Shown here: one piece after another, positions 1 through 12,106 of the stretch
How positions within the stretch are numbered: position 1 is the stretch's first letter
How the letters are laid out: every line of letters starts with the position of its first letter
From: Monocercomonoides exilis
Taxonomy: Eukaryota; Preaxostyla; Oxymonadida; Polymastigidae
Length of the DNA: 64,000 nt
NCBI GenBank assembly: GCA_001643675.2
Contig: LSRY02000037.1
Location: forward strand, 426,001-490,000
Direction: 5' to 3'
Notes under the pieces: generated by a model
What the model saw: the letters and a program-made list of their open reading frames with translations, nothing else
Told to the model about the DNA's origin: nothing
Database searches by the model: none
Position numbers and translations under genes: made by a program

Positions 1-3000
1 AGCATAACATGTCCATGAATTCCAACAATCATCTCAGATTTCCGCTCTTCACCTCGGATCATCAGCTTCTCGTCTTTGCGATCAATCTCACTCACCAGAT
101 TCGCAGAGTCCTGAATGTGCAGGATTGTTCTTGTATCTCCAAGTTTGCTGTATCCATATCCCAGCTCCATGCACGGACTCACACTCGAGCCACATCCTTC
201 CACTTCTTTTCCTTCTCTCTCATCCACATAAATAATATCATCGTCTGAAGGAAACAGAAACCGCAGAAGCGTCATGTTCATTCTTTCATCCGATGGATCT
301 ATCACCCATTTTCTGCTCTCATACTCCCCAACCTCCGCTGACCCTTCCCACAGTAATGGATCCACCATCTGCCTCGGGTTTTTGCATACCAGATAAACAT
401 CCGCCCCACGCTGTGCGTCATTCTCACCAAAAGCAACACTCTTCATCGAATATGTCAAATTTGCATCTTCCAACGTGAGATGCAGCCCTCCACCAAATCC
501 TTCAGTTGCTGGAACCTTGCATCCTTCAACACTGTTGGAATCAAACAAAAACATTCCTCTGTTCATCACTCTGACTATCAAGCATCCTCCTTTTGAGCCA
601 GTTGAGGAACACGAAACTCGACTGAAATTGCATTTCTTCACCTCCATCTTCTTCCCATCTCCCACAACCCCTACAATACCTCCACCATCTCCGTTTGATC
701 TTGACAAATCACTCACATTGCATTCTTGCAAGCTCAGTTCGCTTGTTTCATCAACCATCAATGCGCAATGGCCAGCAAACGTCCCCTCACACACAGATGA
801 ATTCACAATGCTCATTTTTGCTTCGCAATTAATCTCCACAAGCCCTCCATTCCCGTTTCTCTTTGTGTTTCTTATCACCAAATTATCCACATTTCCAATG
901 ACGCCTCCGCCCCTCAGCTCAATTGCCGGCAATGCAGAAAATTCAAAATCAACAAGATTCAATTCACTAATGATCACAGTCCCTCCAACTCCTTTCACAA
1001 AGCTGTATTTACACTTCTGCCCAACTGTCTTCATTTTCATTCCCATTTTTTCAAGCATCACTTTTGACCCTTCACATAGCACCAAGCATTCTCTGGCTGT
1101 CGGTGAAAACAATGAAGGAAGCACCAACACCATTTTCGACAACTTAACCTCGTTCACACACTTTATTAGATCTGCTCCTTCTCCGCTTCCTCCTTCTTCA
1201 ACTTCAATCTCATCTCCAATATTCTCAACATCAATATCAAAACCCCGAGAAGAAAGAACAACTGCATCTTTAAAGCTGAATGTTCTTTGTAATCTGACTC
1301 CTGCTTTCTCTGCTTTGAATCGCACATCCCCTGCATATTCTATGGATCTGCATCCAAACCACTCAAATCCACACAGAGGGTAATTCCTTCCGCTTTCTCC
1401 TTCCACGTATGCTGGCAGCTCCCACTCACTGGTAAATAGAGCCAGAGGAACCTCCAACAATTCTTCCTCCTCAAAGCATATAAACTCATTCCACCTCACC
1501 TTTTCTGAAGATATTTCCTGGCCAATTTGTTCACGCCCCAGTGAATTCCAGAGGCACTGTCCTCGAATATACATGTTTTTCCCACAATATGCATCACATT
1601 CTCCAAACAAGAGACTTTCAATCTTGAAAGTCGCAGTGCTTCCATACTCCAGAAACAACCACCCTCCTTTTCCAGAAGTTGTTGTTTTTGCTCTGCATCT
1701 TGAAATATTGCTTTTTGACACACAAAGCATTCCATCATTTCAGAGGGCACATCTCATCGCTCCGCCTTCAATGCTCTCCAAGGAACTAATATTTGTCATA
1801 TTATTCTCTGTTATCAAGCATTCGACATTCAGCGTTGATTCAAAAAGAACTGAGCAATCGGCACCTTGCACTTCCAATCCTTCAAATGTGCAGTTCTTCA
1901 ACTGAATTGATGGATTCTCGCGATTCCTTTCAGATGCTTGTTTGTTGCACAGAATAAAAAGCGACTTTCCGGTCTTTATGTTTGCAATTCTGACACCAAC
2001 AAGCCAAAGAAAAGATCCCTTTGATTCAATTAGCGTGTAATCAATTGCTCCCTCTTCTTCGCTTTTCATCGTGAACAAACAGTCTTCAATCTCAATCTTT
2101 CCTTCAACTCCATCTGAAGCGATCAGAACAGTTGTTCCATTCGTTAAAGCCAATGGAGCTTCCACCCTCAACCCCACAATGTGCATTGCACTTTTAGTGC
2201 TCATCACTTTCTTTCTTTCACCATCCATTATTTCTTGAACGCAAAGAACTGCCTTCTCTTGAACATCACCTCTCAATTCCACATCACTCAAATCCACTTC
2301 TTCTTTCATGTCAACTGCATCCTTCACATATACGATTTTCTCAACACTTTTTCCAAGTCTCAGAAGCGAGTAATAAATTGACAAGCACGGATATTCCTCA
2401 AATCCGCACACAACAGTGTTAACACCACTTTGTGACGAAGTATATACCTTCCCTTCTATTTCTCTGAAAAATAGGATCAATGGAATGAAAACATCAGTAT
2501 CATCTCCATCGATCCCTTCCATTGATTCCATCGATCCCTTATCTGCTTCTTCAACAAATAGAAACGTGTCTGACGACACACTTCTTTTCAGATTTGGTGA
2601 TCGAATAAACAGATCTCTTCCATGGCTTGCTGCATTTAGCTTTGATGAAGGAAATATTGGAGCAGAAACAACAAAGTCAATTGACTCTTCCATAAGTTGA
2701 AGATATATTCCTCCTCCAAACCCTTCCTCTTCTCCACTTGGTGCAGCACAGCCACTGAACGAACACTCTGTCAACTTCAAAACATTGCTATCTGAGATCA
2801 ACTCAAACATTCCTCCTCCACAGCCTCCTCCATCCAGCACTGCACATTCATCAAATGTGCAATTATCAATCCCTACAATCTTCTGCTTTGTGCTTGATGA
2901 GAACAAAATGCTCACACCTCCTCCATTCTGTTTTGAACTGAGCACTTTCTTCATCGTGCAATCACTAACATTCACATTTGCCTTGCCTTCGCATAATAGA

Positions 3001-6000
3001 ATACTTCCTTCACCCGCGTGTATTGATTCAAAGGTTGATTCACTCATAGAAAGTGCGCAATTCTCATCTCCTATTTCGGTGATCTTCAACAACGATCCTG
3101 CAGAAAACTCCATTGACCTCACAGCCAGTCTATTAACAGTAACTTGACCTCCAGAAACCCTCAAAAAAGAAATACTAATTGCTCCTCTTTTCGCACCCAC
3201 CCCACACTCTGCCATGTTAAATGCCCCTGAATCGCACTGAACAACAGCTTCATGAGAGCCAAGCGTCTCTGGAATGGCAAAGCAAATGCCACTCAACAAC
3301 GCTTTCGTTTGAACTTCAATCATCCCTTTGGTGTTCCCTGTTCCTTCCTGCTCCAATGCAATTGACATTCCATTCAAACTCGCCATGATCATCCATTCAT
3401 ATCCTTTCAGATTCAGCTCCTCTTTTAAGATAAATGGGGTGTGGAGCTCAATGTGTCGATTCTTCTCTTCAAACCTTACGCTAACTGCTTGCCCAATTGT
3501 TTCACAAGGGTTTTCAGCAAATCCACATCTGCTGAAATCTGCACCTTCTGTTCCTCCAACATGAGCAAATGTAGTCAAATTACTCCACAGATACACAACC
3601 AGTGGAATCCAGAACCCATCTCCAGTTGTTGATCTTTCAGATCCTCTTGCACAGTCAAAGTCCGACAATGACAGATTAAACCCGATTGTAGTTGTGTTGA
3701 CCAGCCCTATCAATCTTGATGCATTAACAAATACATTATTGCCTTTCGAAGCTTTGCAATCGTTGAATCGAACTCTTTTCAGCGCAAACGTATCTGTTTC
3801 ATCTCCAACCCAAAGATATATACCCCCTCCGCATCCACATAAATCAGATGCAGATTTCTGTTTTGCTTCACAACCGGAAAACACAACTGTTCCGCTTCCA
3901 TCAGAAGTGTTTCCCACAAAGAATATCGAACCTCTTTCCAGTTCCATCCAAATTCCTCCACCATTTCCTTCTGAGCATTCACATCCTGAAAATGTCATGT
4001 TGTTCATCTCGCATATCTCATTATTCATCAATCTTCCTTCAAATATCGCTCCATTTCCCACCGTTCTTCTTACAGAATCAAACACAACTGACTTTACAGA
4101 AAGTTGAGAAGGCGTTGAGAAGGATATAAGTTGGCGCATGCTTGTGAATAGAGAAAATGAAACTGAGCTCATTGTTGTTTCTCCACCTTCGAGAATTATC
4201 ATTGATGTTGTCGATGCAACACTTCCAGCTTCTTCACCTCGAAAAATCGAATCTGATATCTCAATCTTTCCATTTCCTCTCATTCTCAGAACAGCAGACC
4301 CAGGATTCGAATTTTTGTTTGAATGAATGACTGTGAAACTGGAAATAGAAAGATATCCAACAGTGACATCGAGCAGCGCTTTTCCTTCTCCGGTATTGCT
4401 CGATATCAGTGTTGACGTTTCTGGATCTTCTCCTCTCAGAGTCACATTTGTTGAAGACACAGCTATTTCGTTATGGATATAACTACCTTCTTCCACAATC
4501 AGCGGCTGTGAATTCGTTCTTTTCAGCATTCCTTTGCGTATTGTTTCACATGGAATCCCTCCAAACCCGCAGTTTTCTTTATTGTCATCTCCAAATATCG
4601 AGGAAACAAACACATATGGTGCAGTTTCTGGAAATAGCGGAAGCCATTCGCTTCTATCAGTCCATCCAATGGTTACGCGCCATGGCTGTGTACTAGCTGA
4701 ATAAGACGAAACAAATGAATCAAAAATTACCTTTTCATCATAAATCTTATTTCCCCAAGACGAAATATCGCATCCACAATCAGTCGCACTGATTGTGTTG
4801 TTTTCAAAATTACAAAAAGAAATTTGAACAATTCCTGTGGTATTGTTTGCACTTTTCCACACAAAAGAAAGTGTTCCATAATTTGCATTATTTTCACAAA
4901 AGCCAAAAACGCATTCTGATAAAATTGGATAACATTTGGTGAAGCAAACTCCCATCCCAGCTGCATAATAGCTTGCAATGCAATAAAGAACATAATTGTT
5001 GGCAAATACTGATCCATTTGACTGATATTAACTAAATAATCCAGAATAATGACGACTTTTGCAATGCTCAAAAATACAGCCTTTAATGCTCTGAATAGCT
5101 GAAGATCTCGAGTTCAAACCACCACCAGCGTATCCAGCAGAACAATTCGAATAATTGCAACCATATGAAAAATGAAATCCATTTCCGATATGAGAAACAG
5201 CTCCACCATACAAACCTTCGTTCACAAGCGAAGAATTCACATTCAAAAATGAGCAGTTTGTCGCTCTCAGAGTTGCATTTCTAGAAAGGCGCATAGCTAA
5301 TCCAACTGTTGTTGAGCTTGACAAGTCTGAGAAGATAACAGATGAGGCAATAACATCTCCTGAGGAATATGCATTCTCAGTTCCGTTTTGCGGTGAATGT
5401 GTTACCGAACAATGTTCAAAGGAAGAGTTCAATAATAACAGTTTCTCGTTGGTCGGCACAATAACAGACCCAAACTGTGCATTGCTGCATCCGTAGAACA
5501 TTGATGAATAAACGCAGCAGCCAATCCACTTTGATGATGAGCAATATCTGTGCTTTGTCTTGTATTTTGAAGATTTTTGTGAAATGTTCAGAAAACTGCA
5601 TTCATGGATTTCCAGGTCTTCAACAGCTCCACACCCGAGAATCAACGTTTGCCATTCAGTTAACAATGAATTAAACGCACAATTTCCGAATTTAATTTTT
5701 GGTTGATGCTGCGAATGTACATCGTTTCTTCCGCATGCCAACGGCAAGATTTCTTTGAATAGGCAAAATTTTGAAACGCTCACATTCTGCAGCCTCAAAC
5801 ATCCTCCACATGCTTCAAAAGCAGATGCATTTTCGAAACTGGAGAATATCAAAGAACAATCTTGGCACAAAAACAGTGAATTTCTGTTCGTTTTTGCAAC
5901 GCCACCAAATTGTTTTTGCATCATAAATGCTTTCTTAATCATCAGAGTTGCATTACTCAAGAGGAGATAATCGTCTAAAGTTGTTTGTTTCTGAGTAAAC

Positions 6001-6242
6001 TGATTTATTTGCTTCTCTTTCGCATTTGTTATCTGCGAATTAACAAAAGATGTTTCGGTGCAACAATTATTGGACATAAATTTCCTTATCAATTCTTTTT
6101 CAGATAAATAGAAATCATAGTTGTTCTGATGTTCAATCATTGTTGAATATTGAATCTCTTTTGAAAAGCTTTCCTGGCATATGATAGATAGAAAAGCGCA
6201 GCAAAATACAACTCGTAGAAATGTGTCCTTTGTTGATTCCAT
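1..6242 (-). CDS. Beta-helix repeat surface protein, partial, interrupted by two in-frame stops
   Basis: I see one continuous reading frame from about 6299 to the window edge, broken only by TAA at 5030-5028 and TGA at 1742-1740, with no frameshift. The start is taken at 6242 because the protein then begins with MESTKDTFLRVVFCCAFLSI, a plausible signal peptide; the frame is open to an earlier ATG at 6299. The body has Cys/Gly-rich turns of the type C-x-F-x-x-C followed by GGG, and repeat units that each open with a CG-x-x-x-x-PC motif (CGFGGIPCETI, CGFAENPCETI, CGFEEYPCLSI, CGSSVSPCMEL). This is the pattern of right-handed parallel beta-helix (pectate-lyase-like) surface proteins of oxymonads. 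The same frame continues past both stops with in-register repeats, so this is one gene. By analogy with the gene at 42585, a transmembrane helix and pseudokinase probably lie beyond the left edge. It is either a young pseudogene or a gene with stop readthrough. Confidence 0.75.
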
Positions 6243-6299
6243 CAGAAAATTAGGTTTTGGCATTTGAACCACAATCCAATTATGGCACGTGGATCTCAA

Positions 6300-7949
6300 G
6301 CCCCAAATAAAATGATATACTGATTAATGCGTTCAACGCAACATCTGGTTCTGTTGAAACCATTTCATAATGATAAGTATTTCTGCAATTTTCAATGTCG
6401 CTCAGTCTTTTCGTATTTGGAAGATAACTTTATCGGATGATAGCGTTTGCATCTCTTCACAAGATATCTTGAAAAATTAAATAATCGTAGAAAAAATGAA
6501 CTCCATTTTGGAGGTCTTGAGTTGTTTGCCATTGAACATGAAAATAAAATGATGTGCCTGAATTTGAAATAGTTGTGAATTGATACGTTTTCTCTGAAGA
6601 AACTGAAATTGCGAAAGAGAAGCACACCTCAACAAAAACCCATTGAAAAATCAGTGCTGTGAATTGGTCCAAAGTCATCTGAAACCTCACGATTTGCTCA
6701 AAAATCCCACCAAGCACTGAGTGCAAGCCAGCTTTCATTTTAACATTAGGAAAATTTTGAAGATATCGAAATCAATTCATATTTTTCTGACTGTTCTTTT
6801 TGTTTTCAAAAATAATCCAACGAAAGATTGAGTGTTATATGTAAGTTTCTGTGACATTCCAATTTGTTGGGGAAATAAAAGCACCGACTTTATTTTGTTA
6901 TCGGCAGGAACCTTCAGGATTAATTCCACATCTGGAAAGTGCTCGCATAACATTCGATGAACAAAGAAAAAAATAATCGAATAAAAATTCAGAAATCAAC
7001 GAAAAAGTCAATTTCACAACAGAATCCGGTTTCTATTATTGTTTTAAAAAAACCAAGCTGCACAAACATGTATCCACAAATCCGAAATCCTGAAAATGAA
7101 CCTGATAGTAACGGAAATGGGTTTTTTTAGTCATTTCCACTTCTTCTGACTGGAAGCATTTCTATTCGGATTCCAAAATTTTTTGATTTTGAAACGTTAA
7201 AATGCAAACATGGAAAGATGATTCAACAAATCAAAGGAAATAAAAAACAAATAAAACCTTCCATTTCGATTTTCATTTGCATTTAGTTGGATTTTTCGGA
7301 AGAAATTTCGCTTGGCTATCATGTTGTTTGCAACTTTCATCAAATATGATTTCAGATCCTTTGATATTTCGTTTTTTTCGCTTATCATCAGCCGTTGTCT
7401 CATAATTTGCTATTCTTCAGAGTTAGCTCCAATTTATTTTCTTCAACTAAAAATCATTCTGTGTTCAGATAACATTGCCTCAGTCTTCAACACAAATCAA
7501 CAAAAGCATACTCTTCTTTTCTTTTCATGCACTTTCCTTTTCTTGAAAATGTGTTTGGCTTTCTAATAATTGTGAGACAGATTTTTGAATAGAATGAAGT
7601 TAAATTTCAAGATCATTTCTGAATTCAAATAATAAAATATCACCATTTCGCATTCAAGCATGGCAGAAATTTCTAAGCGGTTCATGTTAATCAATTCAGC
7701 GAAAAATAAATAGCACACCATCAGTTTCAACAATTATTGAAAAAATTGTTTTTCCGTGACTTCAATCTTAAAATCAGCTGTTCCATCATGTTCTAAGCTT
7801 TTCATAATTATTTTTAGAGTGTGCTTCAGGATTCAAAGACAGGACTCTTCTGCTACCATTTGGCTGAAGCAATTCTGTAATCTGAAGAAATACACGTTTA
7901 CATATGTTTTTGAATAAAATCAATCAAATAGTACAACACACATAATATG
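6300..7949. other. AT-rich intergenic DNA
   Basis: Apart from the doubtful small frame at 6457-6738, I see only short chance ORFs, homopolymer runs and no recognisable RNA gene or repeat. Confidence 0.5.
6457..6738 (-). CDS. Possible small hypothetical protein (93 aa)
   Basis: A 93-codon ATG-initiated frame whose base composition looks more coding-like than the AT-rich DNA around it (residues such as FSFAISVSSEKTYQF and HVQWQTTQDLQNG). It lies upstream of the beta-helix gene on the same strand. I recognise no domain. It could be a fragment of a decayed gene or a chance ORF, and I give it low weight. Confidence 0.2.
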   Translation of the reverse strand: MKAGLHSVLGGIFEQIVRFQMTLDQFTALIFQWVFVEVCFSFAISVSSEKTYQFTTISNSGTSFYFHVQWQTTQDLQNGVHFFYDYLIFQDIL

Positions 7950-7950
7950 T

Positions 7951-9718
7951 GTCACTCACAGATTATCGTTTTGTGGGTAAAAAATGTTGTGCTGGACAAA
8001 AATAAACCATTTTGACAAACATATAAATCATCCATTCAGATATTCACTGTTCTTGTTAATTGTTAATTCTTTTTGTATTATAGAAAAAAAAAAAGAAAAA
8101 CAAAAATTTGATGAATATTTCGTTTATTTTATCATGTTTTTTTTGAAATGCTCCATGAAATTTGAATGAAAAAAACTCTAAAACATATCAATTGTTCACC
8201 AAGTGTTGTTTATTGCGGAAGTCCAAAATAAACTGGCATCTTGTCAATGTTCATTATTCCCCACTCACCTCCCTTTGTTTGTCTTGTTTTTCTTGTACAT
8301 GAAAGCGGCAATGATTTGTTGTCCAATTTCACAATTCCGATCACTTTTTTGAAGCTTTCTTCAAAGATCTGGGCTGTTGAAAGAGTTTTGTGAAAATCAT
8401 TCACAAGTCCACTTTCTTTTAATGCAGAAAAAATGTAGATCGATGAAGAAACTTGCAGAATGGCATTCACTGCAACCCACAAAAGTTGTTCCATACTATC
8501 ATGCGTTGAACCTGATCTCACCTGTTGAATTTGAAGTTTCCAAAGTGAAAAAACCAATAAATCCAATGACTCCAACAAATGTGTTGCATTCGGATGTAAA
8601 ACCGAAAGCAATATATTTTCATTAGCAAGTCGAGTCAATACGTTGTCCGACAGGTGTATTCGGCACCCATCAAGCATCAACACTGCCTGTGCGTGTTTAT
8701 CTGGCAAAATCATTCTTTTGATGTTGACATGAGGAATGAAAACTTTCTCAATCCAGCTTTCAAACAACTCCTTTGTGAAATAAGACGAATTTCCGATTTC
8801 CACACAACCATGAATTCCGATAAGATAGCCTTGAGATTGAAGGGATCTTATGTTGAATGGTTTTTGCATCAGAAAACAAGGAGGAACAAAAGTTCCATCA
8901 AGCGAAATACAATGAAGCAATGATAACCTTTTTTCTCCTCTGTCAACAGGCGTGTGATCAATTACACGATTTTCATTTGTTCCGACTATAAGGTTCATCT
9001 TTCTTGTATCTTCATAGGCATGATAGCCTGATTCATCAGCATAAAAAAATCATTGAAGAATATTTTCCACGCACATATTGAACCAAATGATTTTTCTAAA
9101 TGATAATGCTTTGTTCCGATATTTTCATTCTTTTTTCTTCTCTCACGCTTGAAGGAACGACCATCAATTCCTCGCAATGCCTTTTTATGAATGAAGAATG
9201 AAAATTGTGAGAAGGCGTTTTATGACAAACTTTCGCAACAACGGCTCTTAGCGTTTTCGGTGTGATTTGCTTTCTTTTATCTCTCAGATTTTTTAGTATT
9301 TCCATGACTCGTTTTTCTTGCTTTCGAGTTATCAACATGTTTTTTTTCTCAAAAACCTTTTTCCTTATATATCCGGTTCTAACCTGGCATACAAGGCTCG
9401 GTGTGCAGTTGAGCGCCTTTGCAATTCGCACGTTAGAAGGAATTTTAACTTTTCTCGTTAAATAAGCGTTGAAGAAGGAACGAATTAATGAAACTTTCGT
9501 TTTTGAAGTGTTTCGAGACAAGAATGATGAAATGAAGTGCAGGTCTAATTTTGGAATTAATTCTGTTAAAACTGTTTCATATGAAAATGCACTAAAAGTT
9601 GAAATATCGAAAGGCATTTCCAATAAAAAGATAGATAAATTTGTTTAACTGAAACAACCATTATAATTAAAGAATTATTGTTGGCAATATTTAACAATTA
9701 ACATGAACGGTGAGTGAC
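7951..9718 (-). mobile_element. Putative decayed DDE DNA transposon
   Basis: A DDE transposase relic (8210-9623) is bracketed by inverted copies of the 9-mer GTCACTCAC, at 7951-7959 and (reverse complement) 9710-9718. I take these as remnants of terminal inverted repeats. The match does not extend convincingly outward and I see no clear target-site duplication, so the boundaries are tentative. Confidence 0.35.
8210..9623 (-). pseudogene. DDE_1 (pogo/Tigger-like) transposase, broken
   Basis: The N-terminal part (9623-9096) has a helix-turn-helix-like basic region (RIAKALNCTPSLVCQVRTGY) and ends at a TAG at 9098-9096. Directly downstream the protein continues in another frame: YADESGYHAYED, then DRGEKRLSLLHCISLDGT, LMLDGCRIHLSD and HPNATHLLESLDLLVFSLWK, the order seen in DDE_1 family transposases. 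All three catalytic acidic positions appear retained: Asp in ADESG, Asp in LDGC, Asp in SLD. The frame change sits at a run of seven A (9043-9049, plus strand), where one base fewer would restore the reading frame. With one stop and one frameshift the copy should be non-functional unless the frameshift is a sequencing error. Family assignment is from motif order only. Confidence 0.75.
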
Positions 9719-10234
9719 TGTTTCATTATGGTTCAACTTTTCAATTTTTCACTCTCATAACAATCTTTCGGTTTGAATAATGGAATTGAAATAGAACATT
9801 TCCTTTTTTTATTTGATGAATATTTGAATCAAATATTGTGGTTTTGCAATTATTTACAATATTTTTTTATTCTAATACATGAAAAACATAAAGTTAATTC
9901 CAATTCAATTTTTCAACGCACGCAACCTTAAATATTTCAAAATACAAATTCACACGCATTGGATGTATTTAATATTGAAATAATGAAAACTGAAAAAACA
10001 AGTGTTATTATTTTTTATATCATTGCTTTTTTCAGAATGTCGTTGAAGAATAAATTATTATCGCTGAAAAGAAACGCATCGTTCAATTACCAAATAAACT
10101 GCAATTGTTTCAAAACCCCATTTTTGAGATGAGTTCAAGAAGTTTTTATACGGAAATGGAATCATTTCTTTTTGTGATGATTTTTTTCAAGAATGCAAAA
10201 CAAATATTCCTACTGAAAATTTTAACGGAAAATA
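9719..10234. other. AT-rich intergenic DNA
   Basis: No gene-like frame, RNA or repeat is visible between the transposon relic and the MITE-like element. Confidence 0.5.
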
Positions 10235-10591
10235 CAGATATTGCACAAAATACCTGACAAGATTGGCTTCACAATTACTACAAGATGAATAATTCTGACA
10301 ATTTTCCTCAAAATATATCTCATCAATACAAACTCAATTGATACGCTAGACTTTAAATATAGCTTCATTTGTGCTCAGAAATATCAATATTTATAATCTC
10401 GGAAAAATTGGATTTTGAGTTTCTCCAAAATTTCAAAAATAATTTTTTCTGAGCTCAAGCGAAGCTGCCCTGAAAGTCTTGTATGTCACGTGAGTTTGTA
10501 TTGATGAGATATATTTTGAGGAAAATATTCTAAATTATTCCTCTTGCAGTTATCGAGAAATCGATCTTGTGCGGTATTTTGTGCGATATCT
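10235..10591. repeat. MITE-like repeat, copy 1
   Basis: An approximately 357-bp unit with inverted ends. The left end begins CAGATATTGCACAAAATACC and the reverse complement of the right end begins CAGATATCGCACAAAATACC. The ends also share, further in, a segment reading TTTTCCTCAAAATATATCTC and ATCAATACAAACTCA. The middle contains a smaller inverted pair around TTCTGAG. A second copy is at 38000-38374. There is no coding capacity, which fits a non-autonomous DNA element. Confidence 0.65.
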
Positions 10592-10799
10592 GAATATATA
10601 TATATATATAGGGTGGTTTTTTTATCTTGACAAGAATTAAAAATTAAAATATCTCAACAAATATTCAATATTAATTTTCAGAAATATGCATAGTTGTTTA
10701 TATGTATGTATGACATCTATTCATATACAAATTTTTATAAGTTGTGTTTTATTTATGAAAAAATAAATAATTTTGATTTTTGAAAATCCGGCTTTCAAT

Positions 10800-10853
10800 G
10801 CGTGTGTAAAAGATGATTTTAATAACACGATTCAATTCATCTTTTACACACGC
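10800..10853. repeat. Palindrome inside the fold-back arm
   Basis: GCGTGTGTAAAAGATGA at 10800-10816 is followed after a 20-base loop by its exact reverse complement at 10837-10853. The opposite arm of the fold-back element carries the mirror copy. It may be a transposase-binding or structural site. Confidence 0.8.
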
Positions 10854-11102
10854 AACTTATTTTTTCTATGTTATTAACAATTCTGGTTATTTTTCATTTT
10901 CGGCCATTTGCTCCTTCTGATGAAAAAAAAACTATCATTTTGAAAAATCATAATCAATGGGACAACTAAAAAAATATTTTTTGCAAAACACAAAGCATCC
11001 AAGTGAATTTAACACTTGCATTAATTAATACATTAGTTACATGAAATCACTTCAAAGCTATAATTCATAATGATTCAGTAGGAATTACAAAAAATGATAT
11101 TT

Positions 11103-11359
11103 GGGTGATTATTTTTGATATCATATTTTTTCATTAAAAAAATTACGGTTCAAAAATATCCCTTGAATATTAATAAATGAATACAAAAAAAGTGAAATGG
11201 TATGTTTGAGACATCTTCATCTTTATTTCAGCAAAAACATTTGTTTTTAAAACAGTTGTGACAAACGTTCAATTTGAATTCAAAATCATTTTTCAATGAC
11301 AAACAACCCTTGAAAAATCAATACACCGAAAAAAATTAAGATTTCAAAAAGAATCACCC
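11103..11359. repeat. Short inverted-repeat unit in the loop of the fold-back element
   Basis: GGGTGATTATTTTTGA at 11103-11118 faces TCAAAAAGAATCACCC at 11344-11359 (15 of 16 paired), with ATTT directly outside both ends. The GGGTGATT terminus matches that of the transposon at 51752. It could be a nested mini-element or an interior remnant. Confidence 0.4.
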
Positions 11360-12106
11360 ATTTATTCAAATTTCAATGATATTGAAAATAAAAAATCAAT
11401 AATTATCAAAACTCATAACATTTTCAAAATATTCACTGAACCATTTTTAATTACAACTTTGAAGTGATTTCATGTAACTAATGTATTAATTAATGCAAGT
11501 GTTAAATTCACTTGGATGCTTTGTGTTTTGCAAAAAATATTTTTTTAGTTGTCCCATTGATTATGATTTTTCAAAATGATAGTTTTTTTTTCATCAGAAG
11601 GAGCAAATGGCCGAAAATGAAAAATAACCAGAATTGTTAATAACATAGAAAAAATAAGTTGCGTGTGTAAAAGATGAATTGAATCGTGTTATTAAAATCA
11701 TCTTTTACACACGCATTGAAAGCCGGATTTTCAAAAATCAAAATTATTTATTTTTTCATAAATAAAACACAACTTATAAAAATTTGTATATGAATAGATG
11801 TCATACATACATATAAACAACTATGCATATTTCTGAAAATTAATATTGAATATTTGTTGAGATATTTTAATTTTTAATTCTTGTCAAGATAAAAAAAAGT
11901 CCGGATAAAAATTTACCCTATATGGAAAAATTTTATTGAAAATGAAAAATAAAAAAAAAAATATATTTATATTTTGTGAAGAATATTTCTAAACACAAAT
12001 AATTTAGGAGCATTTGTATATTCATCCCACATTAAATTTATTAATTTTTGTAAAACAAATTAAAAAAAGATTTTTTGAATACTGCAAACAACATATTATT
12101 TTCTGA

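Larger units (their letters stand above)
10610..11918. mobile_element. Fold-back (long-inverted-repeat) element with TA flanks
   Basis: The two arms, 10616-11057 and 11457-11898, are reverse complements of exactly equal length (442 bp) and I found no mismatch on reading them side by side. The outer ends begin GGGT next to TA on both sides (10608-10609 and 11919-11920), as expected for a Tc1/mariner/pogo-type TA target duplication. The right end carries about 14 extra bases (including TCCGGAC) missing on the left. No transposase frame is present, so the element is non-autonomous. It inserted beside an (AT)n tract. Confidence 0.8.

Noticed and set aside
475-1383. 302-codon plus-strand ORF
   Set aside because: It is antisense to the beta-helix frame, which carries coherent repeats and Cys/Gly motifs on the minus strand.
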